The notes beneath the pieces are model-generated. The model was given only the letters and a program-made list of their open reading frames with translations, made no database searches and was not told where the DNA came from. Of a stretch of 13,973 nt of DNA, positions 1 through 6,304 are shown in pieces. Source of the DNA: Candidatus Eiseniibacteriota bacterium (lineage in GTDB: Bacteria > JAFGKV01); the NCBI GenBank assembly GCA_025453925.1, contig JALOPK010000052.1, positions 1-13,973 on the forward strand, in the 5' to 3' direction. The number at the start of each line of letters is the position of its first letter. Position 1 is the stretch's first letter. The position numbers and the translations under genes were made by a program.

Positions 1-2182
1 CCATGCGGAAATAGCCGCGCACCAAATGGCGTAGGCGCTCGATGCCTGCATCACCGACCAGAAGGGATGGGGTGAACTTCATATTCAGCAGGGTGCCCCC
101 GGTTTTGATGTGATCCATTTTCGCCGCCGACCGGAAGACTGCGGTGGGGCCACGCCGGTCGGCGCCCTGTACCGGGGAGATGCCCTCTGAGAGAGGGGCG
201 CCGGCCCTCCGGCCGTCCGGAGTCGCGCCCGTGATCGCCCCGAAGTAGACATGACAGGTGGTGGGGAGCATTTCCACCCGGTACCGTCCTCCTTTGGACG
301 TGGGGCGGCCATCCACGGCGGCGAGCAGCGTATCGAATACCCGCACCATGATCCGGTCGGCGTCGTCGTCATCGTTGCCGTACTTCGGCGCGCGGTGGAT
401 CATGCGCTGGCGGAGGGGCTCATCCTCCCGCCAATCGGCGTCGAGCGCGTCCACCAGAGCGCCCAGCGTCAGCTGTCCCCGGTCGAAGGTCGCTTGTTTG
501 AGCGCCGCCAAGGAGTCGGTGACGCTGCCAATGCCGACCATCTGGATATAGGTGTTGTTGTACCGGGCACCGCCGGCGTTGTAGTCGCGACCGTTGGCGA
601 TGCAGTCATCGGTGAGCACCGAGAGGAACGGCGCCGGCATCTCAGTCGCGTACATGCGTTCGATGATCTGGTTGCCCGTGATCTTGAGGTCGAGAAAGTG
701 CCTCAGCTGTGTCTGGTAGGCCGTGAAAACCTCATCGAAGGTGCGGAAGCTCTCGGCCGAGCCGGTGTGGGGCCCCAACTGCGTCCCCGTCCGGGGATCG
801 TTCCCATCGTGGAGCGTGATCTCCAGCACTTTCGCCAGGTTGAAGTAGCCGGTCAGGATGTAGGCTTCCTTGCCGAAGGCTCCTACCTCCACACACCCGC
901 TGCACCCGCCCGCGCGGGCGTCCTCAAGGCTCTTCCCCTGGCGAAGCTGTTCGGCAACGACGGCGTCGGCGTTGAACACCGAGGGGAACCCGAAGCCTCG
1001 GCGGATCACGCTCAATGCGTGGTCGAGGAACCTGTCCGGTGTTACCCGGGAGATCTGGACATTCGAGGAGGGCTGCAGCAGATGCATGTCCTCGATGATC
1101 TCGAGCAGAAGGTGGGAGACCTCGTTGCTCCCGTCGGCGCCGTCAGCGAGGAGACCGCCCAGGTTGAGGTTGGCGAAATCGGTGTACGTGCCGCTCTCCG
1201 CCGCGGTCACGCCGACCTTGGGAGGCGCGGGGTGGTTGTTGAATTTGATGAAGAAGCACTCCAGCAGCTCCCGGGCGCGGACCTCGTCCAGCGTGCCGTC
1301 GGCAACGCCGGAGCGATAGAACGGGAGAAGGTGCTGGTCGAGGTGGCCGGGGGAAAACGCATCCCAGCCGTTGAGCTCGGTAATCACCCCAAGATGGCAG
1401 AACCAGTAGTACTGGAGGGCTTCGTGGAAGTCGCGGGGTGCGTGAGCGGGCACGTGCCTGCAGACGGCTGCGATCCGGCCAAGCTCTGCGGCGCGGTGCG
1501 GCTCACCCTCAGCACGAGCCATCTCTTCGGCCAGAGCGGCATGGCGTGCGGCCAACGTGATCAGGGCCTCACATGCGATGTGCATGGCCCGTAGTTCTTC
1601 CCGCTTGTTGAATGCGTCGGAATCCTCGGCGAAGTCCAGGACGGCAATCGCTGAGGCGATGTCGGCCTGGAAGTCGCGCATGCCCCGATGGTAGATCTTG
1701 TCATCAAGTACGGTGTGGCCGGGTGCTCTCTGCTCCATGAACTCGGTGAAGATCCCCGCAGCGTACGAGTCATGCCATTCCGGGGCGAGTTGCGGGAAAA
1801 TGCGATCGCGCAGGGAGCGGCCACGCCAGTAGGGGATGATCTCCTCCTCGTACACGCGTACTGCGTCCTCATCGACCGCGTAGCTCGTCTTGAGTCGCGA
1901 GTCGAGTATCCGAAGGTCTTCCACGCTGTGGCAGGTGAGTTCCGGGAAGGTCGGCACCGCCTTCGGCCGCGGGCCCCTTTCGCCGACGATCAGCTCCCCA
2001 TCGCCGATCCAGACGCTCTTGTGCCGGCACAGATGTTGGAAGCACAGGGCGCGCATGGCGGCTACCGAATGCTTGCCTGCCTCCTGCCGATGGAAAGACG
2101 TCACGAGCAGTGCGCGTTCCACTGAAATGGAGGGCCGGGCCTCGAGGCTCCGCTGTCTCAGCATCAAGGTGCGGTCGTTCAT
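1..2182 (-). CDS. hypD: Glycyl radical enzyme, trans-4-hydroxy-L-proline dehydratase (HypD) type, C-terminus cut by window edge
   Basis: Reading the minus strand from ATG at 2182 gives an uninterrupted frame of 727 codons to the left edge. HypD enzymes use a glycyl/thiyl radical to dehydrate trans-4-hydroxy-L-proline to pyrroline-5-carboxylate, which ProC reduces to proline; they are cytosolic and oxygen-sensitive. Visible motifs are GCSGCVEVGAFGKEAY with the thiyl Cys430 and the base Glu432, GWDAFSPG (Asp274), ESGTYTDF (Ser330, Asp335, Phe336), LTGY (Tyr446) and LPTTCH (Thr641). From memory, the Clostridioides difficile HypD residues are Asp278, Ser334, Asp339, Phe340, Cys434, Glu436, Tyr450 and Thr645, so all match with the same offset of four. 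The N-terminal region is also colinear. Family length is about 790 residues, so about 60 are missing, including the glycyl radical loop. The start overlaps the activase stop as ATGA. No proC is visible. The symbol here is the hydroxyproline enzyme, not hydrogenase maturation HypD. Other substrates within the family cannot be fully excluded. Confidence 0.93.
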   Translation of the reverse strand, partial: MNDRTLMLRQRSLEARPSISVERALLVTSFHRQEAGKHSVAAMRALCFQHLCRHKSVWIGDGELIVGERGPRPKAVPTFPELTCHSVEDLRILDSRLKTSYAVDEDAVRVYEEEIIPYWRGRSLRDRIFPQLAPEWHDSYAAGIFTEFMEQRAPGHTVLDDKIYHRGMRDFQADIASAIAVLDFAEDSDAFNKREELRAMHIACEALITLAARHAALAEEMARAEGEPHRAAELGRIAAVCRHVPAHAPRDFHEALQYYWFCHLGVITELNGWDAFSPGHLDQHLLPFYRSGVADGTLDEVRARELLECFFIKFNNHPAPPKVGVTAAESGTYTDFANLNLGGLLADGADGSNEVSHLLLEIIEDMHLLQPSSNVQISRVTPDRFLDHALSVIRRGFGFPSVFNADAVVAEQLRQGKSLEDARAGGCSGCVEVGAFGKEAYILTGYFNLAKVLEITLHDGNDPRTGTQLGPHTGSAESFRTFDEVFTAYQTQLRHFLDLKITGNQIIERMYATEMPAPFLSVLTDDCIANGRDYNAGGARYNNTYIQMVGIGSVTDSLAALKQATFDRGQLTLGALVDALDADWREDEPLRQRMIHRAPKYGNDDDDADRIMVRVFDTLLAAVDGRPTSKGGRYRVEMLPTTCHVYFGAITGATPDGRRAGAPLSEGISPVQGADRRGPTAVFRSAAKMDHIKTGGTLLNMKFTPSLLVGDAGIERLRHLVRGYFRM

Positions 2183-3084
2183 CGGAACACCCCAGTCGAA
2201 ACCAGCATGCCGGCCGCGCGGAACCGTGCGACGTGGCGGCGCATCTGATCCGACGATGGCGTGGGCGTGTCGGAGAGGGGGTATGCTCTGCCCAGTCGAG
2301 CATGTTTGCCGACGCCCGCCCGGTGATAGGGGAGGAGCGTGACGCGACGTGCGCCGGGGAGGGCGGAAGCCAGCTCCGCCATGGAATCCATCTCGTCCTC
2401 GGAGTCATTGACGCCCGGAATCACCGGAACACGGAGCCACACCGCGTCGTGCATCTCCGCCAGGGACCTCAAGTTCGACACGATGTTCTCGTTGGAGGCG
2501 CCCGTGTAATAATCGTGGCGCGCGGAGTTCATCAGCTTGAGGTCGAAGAGAATCAGATCGGCATGGGAGGCCACGCGTTGCAGGGTCTCCCATGGACCAT
2601 GTCCGCAGGTGTCGACGGCGGTGTGGATGCCGTGTGAGCGGCATGATTGGAGGATCTCATTCGCGAACTCCGCCTGGAGGAGCGGTTCGCCTCCCGACAC
2701 CGTCACGCCTCCGCCGCTCTCCTCGTAGAAGACCCGATCGGCCAGAACTTCCGACAGGACCTGATCGACGTGCATTGGATGTCCAATGATCTCCCGGGCC
2801 CCGGTCGGGCACACCTGGGCACATACGCCGCAGAGCGCGCACTCGCTCTTCGCTGACCGCCGCAGGTCCACCGGGGAGAGGTGAACCGGGCAGGCTTCGG
2901 TGCAGACGCCGCATCCTATGCAGCGGTTCTCCACGACCACGGCCTGTGGGCGCGACTCCTGGCCTTCAGGGTTGTGGCACCAGACGCAGCGGAGTGAGCA
3001 CCCCTTGAGGAAGACCGTCGTGCGAATCCCGGGCCCATCATGGACCGAGAACCTCTGGATATTGAAAACGGTGCCGGTGCGCAT
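2179..3084 (-). CDS. hypE: Glycyl radical enzyme activating enzyme (radical SAM)
   Basis: This 301-residue protein is a radical SAM activase that would use S-adenosylmethionine and a reduced [4Fe-4S] cluster to install the glycyl radical on the adjacent dehydratase. The radical SAM motif CX3CX2C is at Cys29, Cys33 and Cys36, after the family-typical stretch FSVHDGPGIRTTVFLKGC. An inserted two-cluster ferredoxin domain follows, with CxxCxxCxxxCP at Cys55-Cys65 and again at Cys82-Cys92, then TVSGGEPL at 128-135. This layout and length match activases of the HypD/CutC/glycerol dehydratase group rather than the short pyruvate formate-lyase activase. The ATG at 3084 is chosen because homology begins there (RTGTVFNIQ) and it shares one base with the upstream stop (TGATG), implying translational coupling. 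An upstream in-frame extension to 3249 would overlap the regulator gene and has no family-like sequence. Pairing with HypD is inferred from the ATGA overlap with that gene. Confidence 0.95.
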   Translation of the reverse strand: MRTGTVFNIQRFSVHDGPGIRTTVFLKGCSLRCVWCHNPEGQESRPQAVVVENRCIGCGVCTEACPVHLSPVDLRRSAKSECALCGVCAQVCPTGAREIIGHPMHVDQVLSEVLADRVFYEESGGGVTVSGGEPLLQAEFANEILQSCRSHGIHTAVDTCGHGPWETLQRVASHADLILFDLKLMNSARHDYYTGASNENIVSNLRSLAEMHDAVWLRVPVIPGVNDSEDEMDSMAELASALPGARRVTLLPYHRAGVGKHARLGRAYPLSDTPTPSSDQMRRHVARFRAAGMLVSTGVFR

Positions 3085-3752
3085 CACACCGACCGCTCGC
3101 GAGTCGCCGCATAGTATCGGCGAACGAATGGCTCCTGCACGGCGTACGACCAATGGATGTCCCGGACGTAGTCGGCCGCAGCGCGGCGGTCCTCCGCGGC
3201 GATTCTCATGACGATGGCATCGTGCTCGTCGACGGACGCCATCTCCCATTCTCGAACGTACCCCTCTCGCCTCGGGAAATCGTAGAGACGGGCCTTCAGG
3301 GTGCGCACTATCCGCACCAGCGCAGCATTGGCCGAAAGGACCAGGTAGACATCATGGAAATCAAGGTTGCGGGCGTAGTAGCGATTGAAGTCATCGGTAG
3401 CCAACGCAGCGCGCATCTCCTCGTTCAACACGCGCATGCGAGTTGCCTCCTCGGAGCCGAGACGCGCGCCGGCTCCGAGAATGACCGCACTCTCCAGAGC
3501 ACCGATGATCTCGTAGATGTGACGTATGTCATCGAGGGAGAGCTCACTCACGACGATTCCCCGCCGGGGGTGGATGGTGACGAATCCCTCGTGGGCGAGC
3601 TGCAGCAGCGCTTCACGCAAGGGCGTGCGGCTTACGCCAAGGGAGGCGGCCATGGAGTCAACGTGGACGGCGGCGCCGGGCCTCAGGGCTCCATCGCCCA
3701 ACCGCTCCTTGAGCAGCTCGTACGCTTGTTCCCGCAGGGATTTGAGGTTCAC
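3084..3752 (-). CDS. GntR-family transcriptional regulator, FadR subfamily with FCD domain
   Basis: The 222-residue product has an N-terminal winged helix-turn-helix (about residues 1-67, recognition segment SRTPLREALLQLAHEGFV) followed by an all-helical FCD ligand-binding domain (about 72-212). Likely metal-ligand histidines of FCD are His133, His177 and His200. The usual aspartate four residues before the first histidine appears to be Asn129, with Asp131 close by. The start is GTG at 3752. It is the only start codon I find in frame downstream of the predicted promoter, and the next upstream ATG (3857) lies upstream of the -35 box. The ribosome-binding site is weak (GGTGGG, three bases before the start). 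The gene leads the operon and couples to the activase, so it probably senses hydroxyproline or a related carboxylate and controls this operon. FCD regulators commonly bind carboxylic acids; the ligand here is inference. Confidence 0.93.
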   Translation of the reverse strand: MNLKSLREQAYELLKERLGDGALRPGAAVHVDSMAASLGVSRTPLREALLQLAHEGFVTIHPRRGIVVSELSLDDIRHIYEIIGALESAVILGAGARLGSEEATRMRVLNEEMRAALATDDFNRYYARNLDFHDVYLVLSANAALVRIVRTLKARLYDFPRREGYVREWEMASVDEHDAIVMRIAAEDRRAAADYVRDIHWSYAVQEPFVRRYYAATRERSV

Positions 3753-3821
3753 GGCCCACCGTTTCGCACGATCGAGAAGGCGGAGTTGTCGCCCGGTCTT
3801 GTACTCAAGATCAGCTGAAGT

Positions 3822-3838
3822 TGATATGTGATATATCA
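3822..3838. promoter_or_regulatory. Candidate operator for the GntR regulator
   Basis: The sequence TGATATATCA at 3829-3838 is a perfect 10-bp palindrome lying between the predicted -35 and -10. A second reading gives TGATAT and ATATCA arms separated by five bases over 3822-3838. GntR/FadR-type regulators bind short AT-centred palindromes and often repress by occupying the core promoter. Autoregulation by the product of the first gene is the simplest reading, but no binding data are visible. Confidence 0.5.
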
Positions 3839-3853
3839 GAAGCGTTCTGTCAA
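3822..3853 (-). promoter_or_regulatory. Predicted promoter of the gntR-hypE-hypD operon
   Basis: On the minus strand a perfect -35 hexamer TTGACA lies at 3853-3848. With a spacer of 17-19 bases, candidate -10 hexamers are CACATA, ACATAT or CATATC within 3830-3823, none a strong match. Transcription would start near 3817 and give a leader of about 65 bases before the GTG at 3752. The AT-rich patch stands out from the surrounding GC-rich DNA. A palindrome sits in the spacer and is listed separately. Confidence 0.55.
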
Positions 3854-3874
3854 GCATCGTCAGACGAGTTGCGC

Positions 3875-3886
3875 TCGTTCGAACGA
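3875..3886. repeat. 12-bp perfect palindrome upstream of the operon promoter
   Basis: TCGTTCGAACGA is self-complementary over all twelve bases. Its centre (3880.5) is about 62-63 bases upstream of the predicted transcription start near 3817, the spacing used by many class I activators. It could be a second regulator's site or chance in GC-rich DNA. Confidence 0.3.
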
Positions 3887-4093
3887 CGCGGGGACCGGGT
3901 GGCTGCGCCGGCGCGGTCTGAATCCGGGCCCTATCAGACGTCTCGATCGAGCCCCTTGTCACGGTGACGGACGGCGGTGTTGCCAAACTTGGACCGGCGC
4001 CGGTTGCTGGCCGCTGGATCAGGTACCCCGACACTGGGGGGACGGAGTACGGGCAACCCGTGGCAGCCGCCTCCGTGACGGATTGCTCACAGC

Positions 4094-4131
4094 GATATAG
4101 GACATGTCCTATATGTGACGTGTCCCATATC
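4094..4131. promoter_or_regulatory. Two overlapping 20-bp palindromes, probable operator pair
   Basis: Positions 4095-4114 read ATATAGGACATGTCCTATAT, a perfect 20-bp palindrome. Positions 4111-4130 read ATATGTGACGTGTCCCATAT, an imperfect palindrome with four unpaired positions in the top-strand comparison. The two share four bases and have centres 16 bases apart. Both carry the core GACxTGTC, and the outermost arms (GATATAGGACA, and the complement of TGTCCCATATC) agree at ten of eleven positions. Such AT-flanked symmetric sites usually bind a dimeric regulator. The first could fold as an 8-bp stem with a CATG loop, but no T-tract follows on either strand, so a terminator is less likely. The regulator and the regulated gene are unknown. 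Confidence 0.6.
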
Positions 4132-4316
4132 AGGTGGACCACCGCCCAGCCCGATGCCCCGGCGCACCCGCGGGAGAGGTGCTCGGAGTTGGATGAGACG
4201 GGAGCGGGGAGTCGTGATTCCCGCGGGGCGAAACGTGGTCTCGAATCCAGGAACGCGATTTCGATGCCCCGTCTTCACTGGAATGGCGGAGTGCGGAAGG
4301 ATGCGCGGGCGGACGA

Positions 4317-4334
4317 GAGGAGGCGATGCTCCTC
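4317..4334 (-). terminator. Possible hairpin at the stop of the membrane protein gene
   Basis: GAGGAG at 4317-4322 pairs with CTCCTC at 4329-4334 around a six-base loop, and the stem overlaps the stop codon of the minus-strand gene. There is no T-tract afterwards, so intrinsic termination is doubtful. Confidence 0.2.
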
Positions 4335-5019
4335 AATGTCCAGCGGCGGTCATGAGACCACAGGCGATCCAGCACCCCGCAACGAGCGCCAGCGACGAGG
4401 CGTAGTAGAGCGGGGCGCTGATCGCCCGAACGCGCGTCAGCGGGTGCGCGAGGCGATGTCCCCACGAGTATCCGACCGGCATGGCCAACGCTGCTGCCGT
4501 CGCCCACGCAATCCCTTCACGACCGAGGAAAACGACCAGCCCCCCGGGCTGGCCAAAGGATTGCAGGTAGGCGCAGGGCGCCACGTGAAGCCCGACGGTA
4601 TGGAAGGAGACGGCGGCGACAAGCGCCCCCGCCCCCGCAACCACTGCCTGCATCGCCGGCCGGTGGTGGATTCTCCGGCCGAGCACTGCGGCGGCCCCCG
4701 CCACGCTCGCGGCCTGGAGCGTGACAGCGATGCACGCATTGGCCTTGCACAGCGGCGACGTTTGGAGAATCGGCACGACGAGCTGCCGACAGGCCACCGC
4801 GATCAAGGCGGCCGCCGGCACCACCACTGGGCTTCGGCCCGTGCCCAGCAGCATGCCCATCAGAAACATGCCTGATGCGACAAGGCCCGTCGCTCGAAGA
4901 TCAGGAATCAGGAATCGAAGACCGGCGTTGAGGGCCACTTCCGATAGCCCCCACAGGGAGCCGGCAATCAAAACCAGGACCAGTGTGTCACGACGCGTCA
5001 TGGCTGGATGGTGAACCAC
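4333..5019 (-). CDS. Multi-pass membrane protein of unknown function
   Basis: I do not recognise the family. The 228-residue product has about seven hydrophobic segments, starting with LVLVLIAGSLWGLSEVAL and ending with LALVAGCWIACGLM. Short polar loops and few charges suggest an inner-membrane protein with no large soluble domain. The start is set at GTG 5019 because GGAGG (5032-5028 on the minus strand) precedes it by eight bases. The ATG at 5001, six codons later, has no visible Shine-Dalgarno sequence. Longer forms up to 5205 would add a polar segment with no family resemblance. It stands alone: the operon to its left starts from its own promoter and the gene to its right is divergent. 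A small transporter component or membrane anchor is possible, but nothing in the sequence decides this. Confidence 0.72.
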   Translation of the reverse strand: MVHHPAMTRRDTLVLVLIAGSLWGLSEVALNAGLRFLIPDLRATGLVASGMFLMGMLLGTGRSPVVVPAAALIAVACRQLVVPILQTSPLCKANACIAVTLQAASVAGAAAVLGRRIHHRPAMQAVVAGAGALVAAVSFHTVGLHVAPCAYLQSFGQPGGLVVFLGREGIAWATAAALAMPVGYSWGHRLAHPLTRVRAISAPLYYASSLALVAGCWIACGLMTAAGH

Positions 5020-5349
5020 GAGAACGACCTCCGTCTTCGGTGCAGCCGACATCGAGCATACCGCAAGATGCAGCCCTCGTGGCGATTCCGCCACACCATT
5101 TGCCACGAGTTCAGGCGGTGACGTGACGGCGTCGTCTTCCTCCGATGCCGCGCGTGGGCGCAGCGAGGTGGCGCACATGGCCCGGCCCGTTCGTGGCGGC
5201 CTCATCTTTCGACATCTGGGGTCTGCCGTTTCGGGGCCTGCAGTGTCGGAAAGCCGCGCTCACCCGGCCTGCACACGCCGGTCTTTCGGCACGCCGCGCC
5301 GCATGGTACCTTGCGCCCGGGTTTGTCTCGCGGAAGGAGGATTCCAAAC
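5020..5349. other. Intergenic region between divergent genes
   Basis: About 330 bases separate the membrane protein start from the secreted protein start. Promoters for both should lie here, but I find no convincing -35/-10 pair. The only clear signals are the two ribosome-binding sites at the ends (CCTCC at 5028-5032 for the minus gene, AAGGAGG at 5334-5340 for the plus gene). Open frames across it are Arg/Pro-rich and probably spurious. Confidence 0.5.
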
Positions 5350-5922
5350 ATGATCGCGATGACTGTCGGTGTTCGGAGATTGCTCGTCGGTTTCGCATTC
5401 TTCGCCGTAACCGCCACCGCCGTCACGGCCGGCGAGCGACCGGAAACCGCCGTCGCCCCCGTGGTCACGGGGGATGGTGAGTATACCGGGGCGCCAGCGC
5501 TTCTGGCGGACGGGGTCCTGCCCGACGAGGAGACGGCCTGGGACTGCTCGCTCAACGTCTTCTGGATTGACTCCTCGGCCGCGTTCCTGTTGGACCTCGG
5601 CTCAGTCCGCCGGGTTGATCATGTGGCAGTCAGCGTTGACAACAACGATACTTACAGGATCGAAGCGTCCACTGATGGGACCACGTTCGCCGACCTCGCC
5701 ATCGTCCCCGCGGACAGCGGGCGGGTGGAATTCGGGATGGAGTGCTTCGGCTCCGATGTTGCGCGCACCGACTTCCTTTCCTCCATGGCCTTTGCCCCTC
5801 GCGAGGCTCGCTTTCTGCGCCTGTCGGCGATTGGCGGAGATGGTGCGTATGCGGCCGGTGAGCTTCAGGTGACGTCGATGCCGCTCCCGGCGGCCGGAGA
5901 CAGTTGCGCGCCGGCTCCCTAA
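5350..5922 (+). CDS. Small secreted protein with a discoidin (F5/8 type C)-like domain
   Basis: The 190-residue product begins with a signal peptide: a basic start, the hydrophobic run LLVGFAFFAVTATAV, and probable cleavage after Ala27 (TAVTA-GE). The rest (about 40-177) looks like a single galactose-binding-like beta sandwich. It shows a Leu-Ala-Asp-Gly segment near 51, a W/F-rich stretch near 64-72, LDLGSVRRVDHVAVSVDN, then IEASTDGTTFADL, and RFLRLSAIGGDG near the end. This order is typical of discoidin/CBM32-type domains, which bind sugars or other surface ligands. There is no catalytic domain, sorting tail or membrane anchor. The ATG at 5350 is chosen because AAGGAGG at 5334-5340 lies nine bases upstream; an in-frame ATG at 5311 has no such site. 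Cys66, Cys132 and Cys186 could form a disulfide after export. The gene appears monocistronic. The ligand is unknown. Confidence 0.82.
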   Translation: MIAMTVGVRRLLVGFAFFAVTATAVTAGERPETAVAPVVTGDGEYTGAPALLADGVLPDEETAWDCSLNVFWIDSSAAFLLDLGSVRRVDHVAVSVDNNDTYRIEASTDGTTFADLAIVPADSGRVEFGMECFGSDVARTDFLSSMAFAPREARFLRLSAIGGDGAYAAGELQVTSMPLPAAGDSCAPAP

Positions 5923-5942
5923 ACAGCGTCGACATCCGCTGT
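5923..5942 (+). terminator. Possible hairpin after the secreted protein gene
   Basis: ACAGCG at 5923-5928 pairs with CGCTGT at 5937-5942 across an eight-base loop directly after the stop codon. A second small stem (CGGG-atg-CCCG) follows near 5951-5961. No T-tract is present, so this is a weak terminator candidate. Confidence 0.25.
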
Positions 5943-6304
5943 GCGCGGCCGGGATGCCCGCTGGCCAGGGCGTTGGCTGGGCCGCCTGAAGGACGGGCGG
6001 GTTTCGCGGTCAACGGTACGGGGGCTTCGGGCCCGGACGGCGCCCGTGCCACGCCGGTTTGCTCCGGCACCGGGCCGTGAGATGTCGCCCTCCTCGCGAT
6101 GCGGAGATCAACCTCGCACGAGGCGGACAGGGCGTGGGATGAGCCGCCGACCCACAGTGGGAGTGATCTGTGTCGGTGGCCCGGTTACCGGAACGAGAGT
6201 CCACCCCGGGGCATGCCGCCCGCGTGGAGCCTTTGAGAACGCGGAATGCGCGGCCTTGCCGTGCGATCTGCCGCAGTATGCCCGCATCCGTGAGGAGGTA
6301 CGCC
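5943..6304. other. Intergenic region upstream of the right-hand operon
   Basis: About 360 bases without a supported gene. Open frames through it are Arg-rich and unlike any protein family. It should contain the promoter of the five-gene operon, but I find no clear sigma-70 hexamer pair. CCGGT-T-ACCGG at 6181-6191 is a short inverted repeat that may be chance in GC-rich DNA. GAGGAGG at 6292-6298 is the ribosome-binding site of the next gene. Confidence 0.5.
6292..6298 (+). promoter_or_regulatory. Ribosome-binding site deciding a GTG start
   Basis: GAGGAGG ends six bases before GTG at 6305. This favours that start over the upstream in-frame ATGs at 6170 and 6278. The ATG at 6317, four codons into the gene, is a less well spaced alternative. 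Confidence 0.75.

Larger units (their letters stand above)
3854..4332. other. Intergenic region without a supported gene
   Basis: About 480 bases lie between the end of the membrane protein gene and the gntR promoter. Frames open here on either strand are rich in Arg, Pro and Gly, resemble no family I know, and look like GC-rich noise. The notable contents are the 12-bp palindrome at 3875-3886 and the tandem palindromes at 4095-4130. A small GGTGG-A-CCACC inverted repeat lies at 4133-4143. I see no tRNA or recognisable riboswitch. Confidence 0.6.

Noticed and set aside
251-1594. Long plus-strand open frame of 447 codons
   Set aside because: It is antisense to hypD, whose minus-strand translation matches a known enzyme family throughout with all active-site residues.
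4095-4114. Perfect palindrome as an intrinsic terminator hairpin
   Set aside because: The stem would be only 8 bp with a CATG loop and no T-tract follows on either strand; a protein-binding site fits better.
3753-4142. N-terminal extension of the GntR gene to ATG 4142 or 3857
   Set aside because: The added sequence is not GntR-like, covers the predicted promoter and operator, and would run into the tandem palindromes.
4133-4143. GGTGG-A-CCACC inverted repeat
   Set aside because: Five-base arms with a single-base centre are expected fairly often in GC-rich DNA. Noted only because it adjoins the tandem palindromes.
3964-4875. Plus-strand open frame of 303 codons
   Set aside because: It is mostly antisense to the membrane protein gene, Arg/Pro-rich and without a motif. 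The opposite frame has clear periodic hydrophobic segments.
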